Below, in pieces: positions 16,527-25,753 of a DNA stretch of 39,261 nucleotides (position 1 is its first letter; each line of letters opens with the position of its first letter). The stretch lies in NCBI RefSeq assembly GCF_004116385.1, contig NZ_PEIB01000042.1, forward strand, positions 1 through 39,261, read 5' to 3'. A program made the position numbers and the translations under genes. This stretch comes from Veronia nyctiphanis (lineage in GTDB: Bacteria > Pseudomonadota > Gammaproteobacteria > Enterobacterales > Vibrionaceae). Under the pieces are notes generated by a model. That model worked only from the letters and a program-made list of their open reading frames with translations, had not been told where the DNA came from and did no database searches.

Positions 16527-18197
16527 ATGCATTGGCTGAATGATTTGTCAAAAAAATTTCTTGAAAGTGGATATCTGGACAGAGGTGTAGAGCCAGAAAC
16601 ACGAATCAGGGAAATTGCAGGTCACGCAGAGACACTTCTCGGTATTTCAGGGTTCGCTGACAAGTTTGAAGGCTACATGCAAAAGGGCTTTTACTCTCTT
16701 TCATCCCCCGTTTGGTCCAACTTTGGAAAAAAGCGAGGCGAACCTGTTTCATGCTTTGGATCCAGTATTGGCGATAACATTGGCGATATCCTCTACACAC
16801 AGTCTGAGGTTGGCACAATGTCGAAACTCGGTGGTGGCACATCCGGTTACTTCGGCCACTTACGGCATCGTGGTGCGGAGATCACCAATAACGGCCACTC
16901 ATCAGGCGCTGTTCACTTTATGCAGCTATTCCAGACGATGGTTGATGTCGTCAGTCAGGGCTCTGTCCGTCGCGGCCGTTTTTCTCCTTACCTCCCTCTC
17001 AGCCACCCAGATGCCAGCGAGTTTCTGGACATTGGTATGGAAGGCAACCCCATTCAGGATTTGACACATGGTGTGACTGTTGATGACCAATGGATGGAAG
17101 AGATGATTGCCGGTGATCAACAAAAACGCGAACTTTGGGCAAAAGTGATTCGTCGTCGCGGCGAACTTGGGTATCCGTATATCCTGTTTGAAGATAATGC
17201 GAACAACAACACCGTTGATGTGTACAAATTGCAAGGGAGAAGGATCGTCGCCTCCAATCTTTGTACTGAAATCATGCTTCCTTCCGATGATCGTTGGTCC
17301 TTTGTGTGTGTTCTTTCGTCGATGAACCTTCTGCATTTTGATGAGTGGCGGGACACAGACGCAGTGGAGACCTTAGTCTATTTCCTTGATGCGGTAGTCT
17401 CGGAGTTTTTGACAAAACTGGAGGTATATCGCGATTCAGACTCACTCGATGATCAGCGTATTTTCCAGTTTATGGAAAAAGCTTATGCCTTTGCCAAAGA
17501 AAATCGTGCTCTCGGCCTTGGTGTGTTGGGCTGGCATTCTTACCTGCAATCTAAAATGATTCCGTTTGAATCACGAGATGCTGCTCGTCTCAATCTAGAT
17601 GTTTTCAAATTAATCAAAGAAAAATCTTATCAGGCATCTGCATCGCTGGCTGAACAGTTTGGTGAGCCAGAGATGCTGAAAGGAATCGGTCGTCGTAATA
17701 CCACCCTCAACGCAGTTGCTCCGACAACCTCATCAGCGTTCATCCTGGGACAGGTATCTCAGTCCGTCGAGCCAGTGTGGCGAAACTGCTACGTGAAAGA
17801 TATCAGCAAAGTGAAAACCACCATCAAGAACCCTTACCTAGAGCAGTTACTTGAAGAAAAAGACCAAAATACAAAAGCGATTTGGCAGGATATTCGAGAC
17901 CATGATGGTTCGGTGCAGCACTTGTCTTTTCTCACTGAACTTGAAAAAGAGGTATTCAAAACATTTAGCGAGATCGACCCTATGAGTATTGTCGATCAAG
18001 CGGCTGTTCGTCAGGACTTTATTGACCAGGGGCAGTCCCTAAATTTGGTGGTTAACCCTGCGACACCTGCAAAAGAAATCAACCAGCTATATATCAGCGC
18101 GTGGAAGTTGGGGATTAAGTCTCTGTACTACCAACACAGTGTTAATGCAGCCCAGATGCTCAACCAACAACGTCAATGTAAAGCTTGCGAAGCCTAA
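16527..18197 (+). CDS. nrdA: Class I ribonucleotide reductase large (alpha) subunit without ATP-cone
   Basis: Catalytic subunit that reduces ribonucleotides to deoxyribonucleotides. All key residues are visible: the redox Cys in GEPVSCFGSS, the Asn-Leu-Cys-x-Glu triad in ASNLCTEIMLP, its disulfide partner Cys in FVCVLSSMNL, and a C-terminal CKACEA pair for re-reduction. RGELGYPYILFEDNANN and LNAVAPTTSSAFILGQVSQSVEP are conserved barrel blocks. At 556 residues it is ~200 shorter than E. coli NrdA and lacks the N-terminal ATP-cone. I chose ATG 16527 (MHWLNDLSKKFLESGYL) because AGGGG lies 7 bases upstream; the frame opens 21 codons earlier. The ATP-cone is on the partner gene 15 bases downstream. 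Confidence 0.92.
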   Translation: MHWLNDLSKKFLESGYLDRGVEPETRIREIAGHAETLLGISGFADKFEGYMQKGFYSLSSPVWSNFGKKRGEPVSCFGSSIGDNIGDILYTQSEVGTMSKLGGGTSGYFGHLRHRGAEITNNGHSSGAVHFMQLFQTMVDVVSQGSVRRGRFSPYLPLSHPDASEFLDIGMEGNPIQDLTHGVTVDDQWMEEMIAGDQQKRELWAKVIRRRGELGYPYILFEDNANNNTVDVYKLQGRRIVASNLCTEIMLPSDDRWSFVCVLSSMNLLHFDEWRDTDAVETLVYFLDAVVSEFLTKLEVYRDSDSLDDQRIFQFMEKAYAFAKENRALGLGVLGWHSYLQSKMIPFESRDAARLNLDVFKLIKEKSYQASASLAEQFGEPEMLKGIGRRNTTLNAVAPTTSSAFILGQVSQSVEPVWRNCYVKDISKVKTTIKNPYLEQLLEEKDQNTKAIWQDIRDHDGSVQHLSFLTELEKEVFKTFSEIDPMSIVDQAAVRQDFIDQGQSLNLVVNPATPAKEINQLYISAWKLGIKSLYYQHSVNAAQMLNQQRQCKACEA

Positions 18198-18212
18198 CGA
18201 GGGAGCCTCAAT

Positions 18213-19499
18213 ATGATTCACGGTATTAACCAAATACAAAAACGAGACGGCTCAATCGTTGCCTTCAAACAAGAAAAAATTAGTCATGCGATACTAAAGG
18301 CCATGAGAGCGGTCAATAGCGGATCCCAACAGGATGCTGAAAATATCGCCCTGAAAGTGATGGAAGATCTAGCCGCAATTCGAGAGAAAGACCGTCGCTA
18401 CGTTCCATCTATTGAGGGCATTCAAAACATGGTCGAAAATGCGCTAATGTCATCATCATTTCACGATGTGGCAAAGGCATACATCCTGTATCGCAATGAA
18501 CATGCCAGACAGCGACAGACGAATATTTTTGAAAAACGAGTAAACCTTAAACCTTATGAGTACCCTGATTTTTGTGAGTATGTCGATGCCATTCGTCACT
18601 CTTATTGGGTACACACTGAGTTTAATTTTACTTCCGATGTTCAGGATTTTAAGTCGAGTCTCTCAAACACCGAAAAAGAAGCAATAAAGCGCACCATGCT
18701 GGCTATCTCACAGATTGAAGTTGCAGTAAAAACCTTCTGGGGCAACATTTACAGCAAAATGCCTAAACCTGAAATTGGTGCAGTAGGTGCGACGTTTTCT
18801 GAATCCGAAGTGCGCCACTCAGATGCTTACTCTCACCTGCTTGAAATTCTGGGTCTGAACGACGAGTTTGAGGCATTGCGCGACAACCCGGTGATCATGA
18901 AACGGGTTCGTTACCTCGATATGGCATTGAAAAATGCTAATTCAGATGACAATCGCGATTATGCAGAATCTATTTTGCTTTTTGCATTGTTTATCGAGCA
19001 TGTCTCGCTGTTTTCGCAGTTCTTGATCATTATGTCGTTCAATAAACATCGCAGCTTACTCAAAGGAATATCAAATGTCGTCGAGGCGACATCAAAAGAA
19101 GAACAGATCCACGGTAACTTTGGTGTCGACTTAATTAAGCAAATTAAGCGTGAAAACCCCAGTTGGTTTGACGATTCTCACGCCGCTACCGTTTCTTCTC
19201 TATGTCGTCAGGCAATGGAAGCTGAGAGTGAGGTGATCGACTGGATATTTGAACATGGCGAGCTGAGCTTCCTACCCAAAGACCAAATCCGAGAATTTAT
19301 TAAACACAGGTTCAATCAATCGTTGAATAATATAGACATTGCGCCAGTCTTTGATATTGACGAAAGTTTGCTCGAAAAAACCGAGTGGTTTGATGATGAA
19401 ATCATGGCAACGAAACATGTTGATTTCTTCGTTAAACGTTCAATTAATTACAATAAGCGCCAACAATCGGTCACCGCTGAGATTTATTCTAATAAGTAA
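18213..19499 (+). CDS. nrdB: Class I ribonucleotide reductase small (beta) subunit with N-terminal ATP-cone
   Basis: Radical-generating subunit, 428 residues. Residues ~6-97 are an ATP-cone (QIQKRDGSIVAFKQEKISHAI...VENAL...VAKAYILYRNEHARQ), normally found on the large subunit. The ferritin-like domain keeps a full set of dimetal ligands: Glu in SQIEVAVKTFW, Glu and His in SESEVRHSDAY, Glu in FIEHVSLFSQF, and Glu and His in KEEQIHGNFG. A Tyr lies four residues after the first His, at the place of the E. coli radical Tyr122. An ATP-cone on beta is documented for Leeuwenhoekiella blandensis NrdB and Facklamia class Id-like enzymes, which use dimanganese. Cofactor identity here is inference. Confidence 0.92.
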   Translation: MIHGINQIQKRDGSIVAFKQEKISHAILKAMRAVNSGSQQDAENIALKVMEDLAAIREKDRRYVPSIEGIQNMVENALMSSSFHDVAKAYILYRNEHARQRQTNIFEKRVNLKPYEYPDFCEYVDAIRHSYWVHTEFNFTSDVQDFKSSLSNTEKEAIKRTMLAISQIEVAVKTFWGNIYSKMPKPEIGAVGATFSESEVRHSDAYSHLLEILGLNDEFEALRDNPVIMKRVRYLDMALKNANSDDNRDYAESILLFALFIEHVSLFSQFLIIMSFNKHRSLLKGISNVVEATSKEEQIHGNFGVDLIKQIKRENPSWFDDSHAATVSSLCRQAMEAESEVIDWIFEHGELSFLPKDQIREFIKHRFNQSLNNIDIAPVFDIDESLLEKTEWFDDEIMATKHVDFFVKRSINYNKRQQSVTAEIYSNK

Positions 19500-19545
19500 A
19501 AAATAGTCACCTGTTTACTTCGTTAAAAACGGTGCTTTTCACGTT

Positions 19546-19572
19546 AGTATGGCCAGAAAATCTGGCCATACT
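19546..19572 (+). terminator. Rho-independent terminator of the RNR operon
   Basis: AGTATGGCCAGA (19546-19557) pairs perfectly with TCTGGCCATACT (19561-19572) over an AAA loop and is followed by TTTTTAT. It lies 47 bases after the nrdB stop and shows that nrdAB form a two-gene unit. Confidence 0.92.
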
Positions 19573-19637
19573 TTTTATAGTTTATAACTACAAACGCTTT
19601 ATTTTTTAGGCGTATCAAGACTTAAAACATTTCATAG

Positions 19638-20380
19638 TTACAGTTGATTTACTTTACCCGGAAGACTTAAATCTCCTGACGCCACATCAAATACATTGGT
19701 TACACAAAATACCGGTGCGTGGACGTTTGTATCTACTCTAAGTGCTGCAGTAACACCATCGAAAGAGGCATTTTCAATGACCGTCTTATCTGGGAAAGGC
19801 ACCCGAATAGTTACAGTCTGACCATCAATAACAGGATCATACCCCGGACTATCAAGCAAGATTGGTAAACCCGGCCAAGTGACGGGTAATCTTGGTGTGG
19901 CGCCTTCAGGAATATCCTTCACTGCGAGGCTCCCGGGCCACAACGTTCTTCCGGCGTCAGAACAACCCAATGTGTATGCCAAACGCCACCATCATTGTCG
20001 TAATTATTGTCGCCACTTTCATCAAACAACGGCGTGTCGTCAAAGTCGGGATGGGTAGCGGCAACAATAGCTAAAATGCCCTGTTTCTTGTCAAAACCTG
20101 CATGGTAGCTGTCAATAGATGTGGGCCACACATAAGCATGTGCTTCAGCCCCCGGAGCACCAGCACCTGGTCGTTTTTTTGCTACTTCGCTGCCAGCTTT
20201 ACCCACCACCTTCATTGTAAATGTGGCAATGTTACCTTTACTGGTGACTTTTGCGCTGAGTATGTCAAAAGTTGGTAGGCTTATATTTTTTTGCTCGGGT
20301 GAGTGAATTCCGTCTGCAATACCTACATAGCTATAAATCGCTGACGCGATGGCTGAAATAAGAATCAAGCTCCTTTTCAT
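19638..20380 (-). pseudogene. Secreted protein of unknown function, one frameshift
   Basis: Starts with a signal peptide (KRSLILISAIASAIYSYVGIADG). The first frame runs to 19919 through PGAEAHAYVWPTSIDSYHAG, AATHPDFDDTPLFDESGD and GGVWHTHWVVLTPEERCGPG. The next frame continues at once with SLAVKDIPEGATPRLPVTWP and ends ...VFDVASGDLSLPGKVNQL. One base restored near 19931-19937 (a G/C run) gives a 247-residue protein. His- and Asp-rich patches (HTH, DNNYDNDGG) suggest metal binding, but I recognise no family. It is divergent from the DoxX-like gene across a long AT-rich gap. Confidence 0.72.
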
Positions 20381-21018
20381 AACCTATCTCCTGCTTTTGT
20401 TTTCACTTATGAAATAATCTTTAAAAATTGGCGTAAATATTTTTAACGAATGTTTTTAACTATTGTTCGTTAAATTAATAGAACAGATTATTCACTTGCA
20501 TGTCAAACATGTTTTTAGTCGAAACTATTTATATTATTAATTTTGAGACTTTTACTCTGCAAGAAAACCAAGACATGGATATATGATATTTTTATAAATC
20601 AAAGAAGATATAAAATATATTAATGGCAATTTAATTATTGGTTTTGATTTTTTATGAATTAATTAGCTTTAATAAATTGAACAAATATATTTATAAGTAT
20701 AATAATATCTATGAATCACAACGGTAATTATATAACATAAAATAAACACAATTTTAACATACCGTTAAACTTTTGCGCGAAATTTATGGCCATTAAGGTA
20801 GTCTTAATTTTATTGTAATCAACATTATAGAAGTAAAGGAAAGGGTTTTAGCGGTAAGTATAAGAACTAAATTCTGATTATAACCATAACTTTTATATGT
20901 ACTTATACCTCAATAACTTTTGATCTTAAGTAATGAAACACAGTAATCACAAGTTATATGTAATATGGTTAAGAGCGTTATTTTTAAAGTTATAACACTG
21001 AAAATTATGGGGTCAATA
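20381..21018. other. Long AT-rich divergent intergenic region
   Basis: About 640 bases with very low G+C, separating two divergent genes. It contains many short A/T tracts and near-palindromes (for example CATGTCAAACATG near 20500-20512). No credible ORF, tRNA or known riboswitch was seen. Promoters for both flanking genes must lie here. The base composition would suit silencing by H-NS; that is inference. Confidence 0.5.
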
Positions 21019-22065
21019 ATGAAATTAAAGAACCATCAGGAGAGTCATTTGAGAGTATTCAGTACACTCACTTCTCTTATTCTATTTATTGTTTTTTTTC
21101 TATATCCTCAAGAGACGCTAGCGCATGTTAAATGGTTTGTCTCTTCAGAGCTTCAGCCTCCAGAGACCTTCGTCCCCTACAGCTTTGATGAGCCAATGGT
21201 AAGGGCATGGATAGGTATAGCAGTTTTCCTCATTCTCACATCGATATTTCTTGACAGTCGCTTACCTTCTCTACCTATCGTTGACAGCAAAACTCGGCAT
21301 GACGTTATAGAAATAGTACGTATATTGACAGGTATGTCACTCTTACTAACAGCATATGATGGAAAACTTATTGCGCCACATTTGGCGGCACAAGACAGCA
21401 TAGGTATGTTTTTTGTCTTTTTAGAGGCTGTTATTGGCTTAATGTTAATCGCAAATAGATTCTTATTTATTGCCGCTATTCTATTATTGGTTTTGTTAGT
21501 CGGAGTACTCATCCAGTTTAATCCAATAAGTGCTCTCGAGTACATCAATGTCACTGGCATAGCACTCTTCATATTGTTCAACAACATGCCCACAGAGGCC
21601 TCAAAAGAGCGATTTAAGCCATACTCAGTCGCTGCATTACGTATTTTCACTGGCATCTCACTGGTTACACTCGGCCTCTCAGAAAAAATAATTGGCGCAT
21701 CACTCGGTCAGGAATTCTTACGTGTCCACCAATGGAATTTTATGCAGGCGATGGGGCTCGACTTTTTCACTGATAGGCTTTTTGTACTGTCGGCTGGCAT
21801 GATGGAAGTCGTGTTTGGGACAATATTAATTTTAGGTACCGTCACGCGTCTGAACACGCTGGTTTTATCGCTATTTTTGCTCGCATCTAACCTCGTTTTC
21901 CTCTACGTCGGTATGAAAGAAGCGGCACTCATGGAATTGGTTGGACATATGCCGATCATTGCATCAGCGCTGATTTTGATCGTGCTCGGTTATGGTCAGC
22001 GGCTAAAGATACCCAATATCTTTAAAAAAACAAACGACGCCAAGCCTGCAGAAGTGAATGGGTAA
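21019..22065 (+). CDS. DoxX-like integral membrane protein
   Basis: A 348-residue inner-membrane protein with about eight to nine hydrophobic segments. A leader-like N-terminus (LRVFSTLTSLILFIVFFLYP) precedes AHVKWFVSSELQPPETFVPY. The rest shows two DoxX-like repeats, each beginning with R-I-x-T-G-x-S-L (VRILTGMSLLLTAYDGKLIAP and LRIFTGISLVTLGLSEKIIG) and including VGHMPIIASALILIVLGYG near the end. I chose ATG 21019 because GGGG precedes it by 6 bases; the 18 upstream codons look unselected. His residues in AHVKWF and VGHMP may bind metal or haem (inference). Function is unknown. Confidence 0.7.
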   Translation: MKLKNHQESHLRVFSTLTSLILFIVFFLYPQETLAHVKWFVSSELQPPETFVPYSFDEPMVRAWIGIAVFLILTSIFLDSRLPSLPIVDSKTRHDVIEIVRILTGMSLLLTAYDGKLIAPHLAAQDSIGMFFVFLEAVIGLMLIANRFLFIAAILLLVLLVGVLIQFNPISALEYINVTGIALFILFNNMPTEASKERFKPYSVAALRIFTGISLVTLGLSEKIIGASLGQEFLRVHQWNFMQAMGLDFFTDRLFVLSAGMMEVVFGTILILGTVTRLNTLVLSLFLLASNLVFLYVGMKEAALMELVGHMPIIASALILIVLGYGQRLKIPNIFKKTNDAKPAEVNG

Positions 22066-22110
22066 TAGTTAAACTCGATAAACATGTTCGAGTGTCACTC
22101 TCATCAAAAA

Positions 22111-22138
22111 AGCCAGCATCTCGCTCGAAATGCTGGCT
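22111..22138 (-). terminator. Rho-independent terminator
   Basis: AGCCAGCAT (22111-22119) pairs perfectly with ATGCTGGCT (22130-22138). On the minus strand it is followed by TTTTTTGATGA, so it mainly ends the gene at 22161-22715. It could also serve the DoxX-like gene, whose stop lies 45 bases to the left. Confidence 0.85.
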
Positions 22139-22160
22139 ATCTAATAATAATCGTAACTTT

Positions 22161-22715
22161 CTACAGAACGCGCAAACACTTCTCTGGCGGCAAGCTCAAG
22201 AGGGTATTCGCGAATAGTATTTTTTCATCACGCCATTTCTTCGCTGCTGCATCTCCGTCTTTTGAATGTCTATCAGCATCAAAGTAACTTCGCTGAGGCA
22301 TCCCATCCGCTGGCGTCATTACCATAGACTGCTCATTGGCTCTCACAGTAAACAGAAACTGACCTCTTTGCCCCGATTGCGCTGCAGGATGATGCAATGT
22401 CGTGTCGCAGCAATAGCGATTGCCACTCAACGCGCGACAAGTATATTCAAACGCATCTTGTGTGCCTCTTCCCGGGAACGACGTGTAAATACTAATACCA
22501 TCTCGCTGCAGAGCGCCGCTTCCCGCACTCAGTTCGACCGCATACTGCACTAACCTGAACCCGAGAACCAACCCACCGATACTCTTGATCCCACTAAACT
22601 GGATAGCACCTGCTAGATTAAGTCTCAATCGGTCTTCATCTTCGAAAAGATATAAGTCTGGCGTTGCCCAGTCACTTTGAGGAATAAGAAGATCAGTAAT
22701 ATCAGATTGGTCCAT
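22161..22715 (-). CDS. Uncharacterised cytoplasmic protein, faintly FmdE-like
   Basis: A 184-residue soluble protein starting at ATG 22715, with GGAG six bases upstream; the frame extends 12 codons further but without a better site. It has no signal peptide or membrane segment. The run GGLVLGFRLVQYAVE...ISIYTSFPGRGTQDAFEYTC...GNRYCCDTTLHHPA resembles the arrangement in FmdE-type (formylmethanofuran dehydrogenase subunit E region) proteins: a Gly-rich helix, then a Gln-Asp-Ala-Cys region and a second Cys cluster that can bind metal. The similarity is remembered, not computed. A Fur-like box lies ~87 bases upstream, so it may be an iron- or metal-responsive single gene. Confidence 0.6.
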   Translation of the reverse strand: MDQSDITDLLIPQSDWATPDLYLFEDEDRLRLNLAGAIQFSGIKSIGGLVLGFRLVQYAVELSAGSGALQRDGISIYTSFPGRGTQDAFEYTCRALSGNRYCCDTTLHHPAAQSGQRGQFLFTVRANEQSMVMTPADGMPQRSYFDADRHSKDGDAAAKKWRDEKILFANTLLSLPPEKCLRVL

Positions 22716-22801
22716 GCCCGTCTCCGTTTTTGCCTGTGTATGAATATGCAAACCACCTTACACAAACACTGCACAAAAAACGGTGTCAGCTCTTAAACTT
22801 T

Positions 22802-22820
22802 GAGAATGATTTTCATTTCT
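22802..22820 (-). promoter_or_regulatory. Fur-like box upstream of the gene at 22161-22715
   Basis: On the minus strand AGAAATGAAAATCATTCTC matches 14 of 19 positions of the Fur consensus; AATGA-TTT-TCATT is a perfect inverted repeat within it. It sits ~87 bases before the start codon. Confidence 0.5.
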
Positions 22821-22993
22821 ATTGACGAAGGTCAAATTTTACATTGTTTGATTCCCACGCAGAAGCACTGTCAGAAACCGATGAAGAGCAATGACAAGAG
22901 AGAAATCAGCAAACACGGTAACGTATTTTGTACCGTGTCTGCGGCCGAGACTAACGCGCGATGTGAAAAGGTAATCAGAGAACCTGACTGAGC

Positions 22994-23016
22994 TAAAAAG
23001 ACCAGATCTTACTGGT
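22994..23016 (-). terminator. Terminator after the COG0523 GTPase gene
   Basis: On the minus strand ACCAG-TAAGAT-CTGGT is followed by CTTTTTA, 35 bases after the GTPase stop. The stem is short (5 bp plus flanking A/T pairs) but the position and T-run fit. Confidence 0.6.
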
Positions 23017-23050
23017 TTTATAAGCCTTGTTACTGGCCAGCAAAAAAAAG

Positions 23051-24256
23051 TTAGCTGTACTTGAGCTTAGCGATATTCTGCGGCCATGGGTCTTCAAACA
23101 ATCCGCCATTCTTCCACTTCTCGATTTCTTTGTCAGTCAGGAAGCATTTCTCAAGCGCTGCTATAAATTCATCGACTTCGTTAACCTGCCCAATGACGGT
23201 TAAACGACAACGACGATCGCCAAATCGGCTCTCAACGCTGTCTATTTTATCTTGAAGAACCTGGCGGTGCTCATCAGTGAATTTCTGAGACTCGTCATTG
23301 ATGACGGACGCTCTCCAAAAACCAGTTACCTCTAGGCCTACGTTACCGTTGGCTTGGCTCCAAAGCAGTGCCAAATCATCTCGGGACGGAAACCAGAAAA
23401 ACCCTTTACTGCGAAAGACGCCTTTGGTCAGGAAGTCATGACACGTATTCCACAAACGTTGTGGATGGAAAGGTCGGTCATCTTTAATCACTTTGGCAAC
23501 CAGCTTTTGTCCCTTTTTCCCAGACAAATAAAGCGGGTCATTAACCGTTTCACGGAGCTCGGTGATCAACTGCTCGACAAGAAAGAAATTATAGCTTTGC
23601 TCTTTGTTGAGTGTATTTACATCAAGGTTGCCCCAAGACGTTTTAATGATTTCTGCGTAAACATTAAGCGGATGAATAGACTGAGCAATGGTCTGAACTT
23701 CATCAGCAGTCAGTTTCTCTGTCTTGGTCAACAAGACCTGATTTGAAAACATGATTTGCTCAACCAGAAGGTTTTCTAACCCTCGAATACCTTTACTGAC
23801 ATTCTCTTGCCACTTAGGAATTAACTGGGTGCCCTGACGATAATCGTCTCGCAACCAAATAGCGTCCACCAAGGTGATCACGTCTTTTAAGATGAAACCT
23901 TGTCTTTTATTAAAAAATTCAACAAGCGGTAGAGGGTGACTACTTCCTGAGGTTTCAATCACGATCCAGTTCGTTTTTTCATTTTCGCATAGTGTGTCGA
24001 GCGACTTTTCAAGCTGCTTGATCCCATCAGGGCTACTGATGCTGTCACCGCTCACAGTAACAAAGTTACCCTGATGCTTATTCACCATATCCATACTGGA
24101 TATGAGTACCCCATCGACATCCAGCTCACTCATATCATTAACGATGACAGAGGGTGACATACCTTTATCGCTGGCTTGCTGAAGAATATTGCGAAGCATT
24201 GTGGTTTTACCTGAGCCAAGAAAGCCATGCAAAATAGTTACTGAAATCGAAGACAT
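23051..24256 (-). CDS. COG0523/CobW-family (G3E) GTPase, metal-homeostasis type, lacking CxCC
   Basis: A 401-residue P-loop GTPase. The P-loop is GFLGSGKTTML, switch/Mg elements are VIVNDMSELDVDG and IVIETSGSSHPLP. The CobW C-terminal domain is clear (FHPQRLWNTCHDFL...VFRSKGFFWFPSRDDLALLWSQANG). COG0523 proteins act as metal chaperones for zinc, cobalt or nitrile hydratase, and many are Zur-controlled. Two departures are visible. The usual metal-binding CxCC after switch I is replaced by SGDSISSPDG, and the NKxD guanine motif reads TKTE. It lies 124 bases downstream of the dual ATPase of the importer, in the same direction, so it probably belongs to that Zur-like regulon. Confidence 0.88.
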   Translation of the reverse strand: MSSISVTILHGFLGSGKTTMLRNILQQASDKGMSPSVIVNDMSELDVDGVLISSMDMVNKHQGNFVTVSGDSISSPDGIKQLEKSLDTLCENEKTNWIVIETSGSSHPLPLVEFFNKRQGFILKDVITLVDAIWLRDDYRQGTQLIPKWQENVSKGIRGLENLLVEQIMFSNQVLLTKTEKLTADEVQTIAQSIHPLNVYAEIIKTSWGNLDVNTLNKEQSYNFFLVEQLITELRETVNDPLYLSGKKGQKLVAKVIKDDRPFHPQRLWNTCHDFLTKGVFRSKGFFWFPSRDDLALLWSQANGNVGLEVTGFWRASVINDESQKFTDEHRQVLQDKIDSVESRFGDRRCRLTVIGQVNEVDEFIAALEKCFLTDKEIEKWKNGGLFEDPWPQNIAKLKYS

Positions 24257-24380
24257 GTCGTTAACCTATCATCCTAAATTTATTCTTTATCACGTTTGGA
24301 AATATGTATCGTTATCAAAGCCGCCTGACTCATCATATTCATTGGCATAACTTAATGACCTGCGACAGCTGACTCTCGGC

Positions 24381-25753
24381 TTAAAGTGTAATTTTCCGAT
24401 CTGTCGACTTATCTATTAAGTCGAGATCACGGCTAACCAATAATATGGCAACCCCCCGCTCCCTCGCTAAGCTAACAAGCAACTCTATGACCTCGCGTTG
24501 AGTCGATGTATCCAAACGAGAGGTGGGTTCATCGGCAAAGAGAAAAACGGGTTTAAGTAACAGGGCTCTTGCGATAGCGAGCCGCTGTAACTCACCACCA
24601 GAAACCGCATCAGGCTTTCGCGCCAGTAACGTGGCATCAATGCTCAGCTGGTTGAGAAGCAGGTTCAGTTCCATTTCATCAATTTTATGTAGCTTCATAA
24701 GCGCCTTGAAACCTCGACCGATAATCTGATGCGGAGGAAAGGCTGCTGGCGGATCCTGCCAGAGCTTCTGAAACTTGGTTGGTGCATGTCGGCCTGATCG
24801 CCATACCTCACCGGCTGAAGGTTTCAGCAGGCCAAGAAGCGCATCTCCCAGTGAAGATTTACCAACGCCGGAAGGGCCATAGAGCCCGACGACTTCACCT
24901 GCATGCAGCTTGATATCGATGCATTTGATCAAAGTATTCTCCCCACGTGCAATCGTCAGTTGCTTGCCATGAAGAACGACTTCATCCATTTGCGCGGGTA
25001 CTTTTTTCTGCCAGTGACGCGGCTGCGAAGCAATCAGCGTTGCCGTGTACTCCTCTTTTGGCTCACTCAATACTGTCTCTGCGAGGCCCCTATCGATGAC
25101 ACGGCCCTCTCGTATCACCAATATTCCGCCGAGGGATTCTGCAAGGTGTAAATCATGAGTGTTCGTAAGAAGTGCTCCTCCTGCCTCAGGCACAGATCGT
25201 AGATGTGATGCGACGTCGTCACGCCAAGATGTATCAAGCCCCTTGGTAGGTTCATCTGCAACAACAATCTCTGCGCCCCCTGCGCGTGCTGCAGCGACTG
25301 CAAGGCGCTGAGCCATACCGCCAGAGAGCTGGAATGGAAAGCGATGTTTGGCCGCTGACAAATCCATCGCTTCAAGATCTTGCTCTGCATGCGTTAACGC
25401 GTTCGGGCGATTGGCGACAAGTTTATGTACTTCTTCGACCTGTCGAACAGCAGACATCAATGGATCAAGTGCACGCCATGGTTCCTGCGGAAGGACACAA
25501 ATTTTGTGACCCCAGAGTGCTTCAATACTACTCGTTTTTTGCAGATCGACGTTTACCGACTCTATTTCGAGTGACCCTTTGGCACTCAACTCTTTCGGTA
25601 ATGTGCCCAGCAACGCTTGTGCAAACAGACTTTTCCCTGATCCAGTTTCGCCAATCAAAGTGACTGACTGACCACGTTCGATGACGACAGATATCGCTCA
25701 ACCAACTGCGTAGCGCCGAGAAAAACAGAGAGATCTGCACGAAGTAACGTCAT
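24381..25753 (-). pseudogene. Peptide/nickel-type ABC importer, double ATPase fusion (DppD-DppF-like), one frameshift
   Basis: Two ABC ATPase domains in one chain of ~457 residues. Domain 1 has Walker A GETGSGKS, signature LSGGMAQRLAVAAA and Walker B IVVADEPTKGLD. Domain 2 has GPSGVGKSS, VSGGELQRLAIARA and FLFADEPTSRLD. ATG 25753 overlaps the permease stop (ATGA) and encodes MTLLRADLSVFLGATQLVER. One base is missing near 25692-25696, after which ISVVIERGQSVTL leads straight into the first Walker A. The long frame that begins at 25658 therefore lacks the true N-terminus. Domain 2 lacks the extra C-terminal region usual in OppF-type proteins. Confidence 0.85.

Noticed and set aside
22800-22991. 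Plus-strand small frame containing the Fur-like box
   Set aside because: Starts inside the operator, no ribosome-binding site, and composition is not protein-like.
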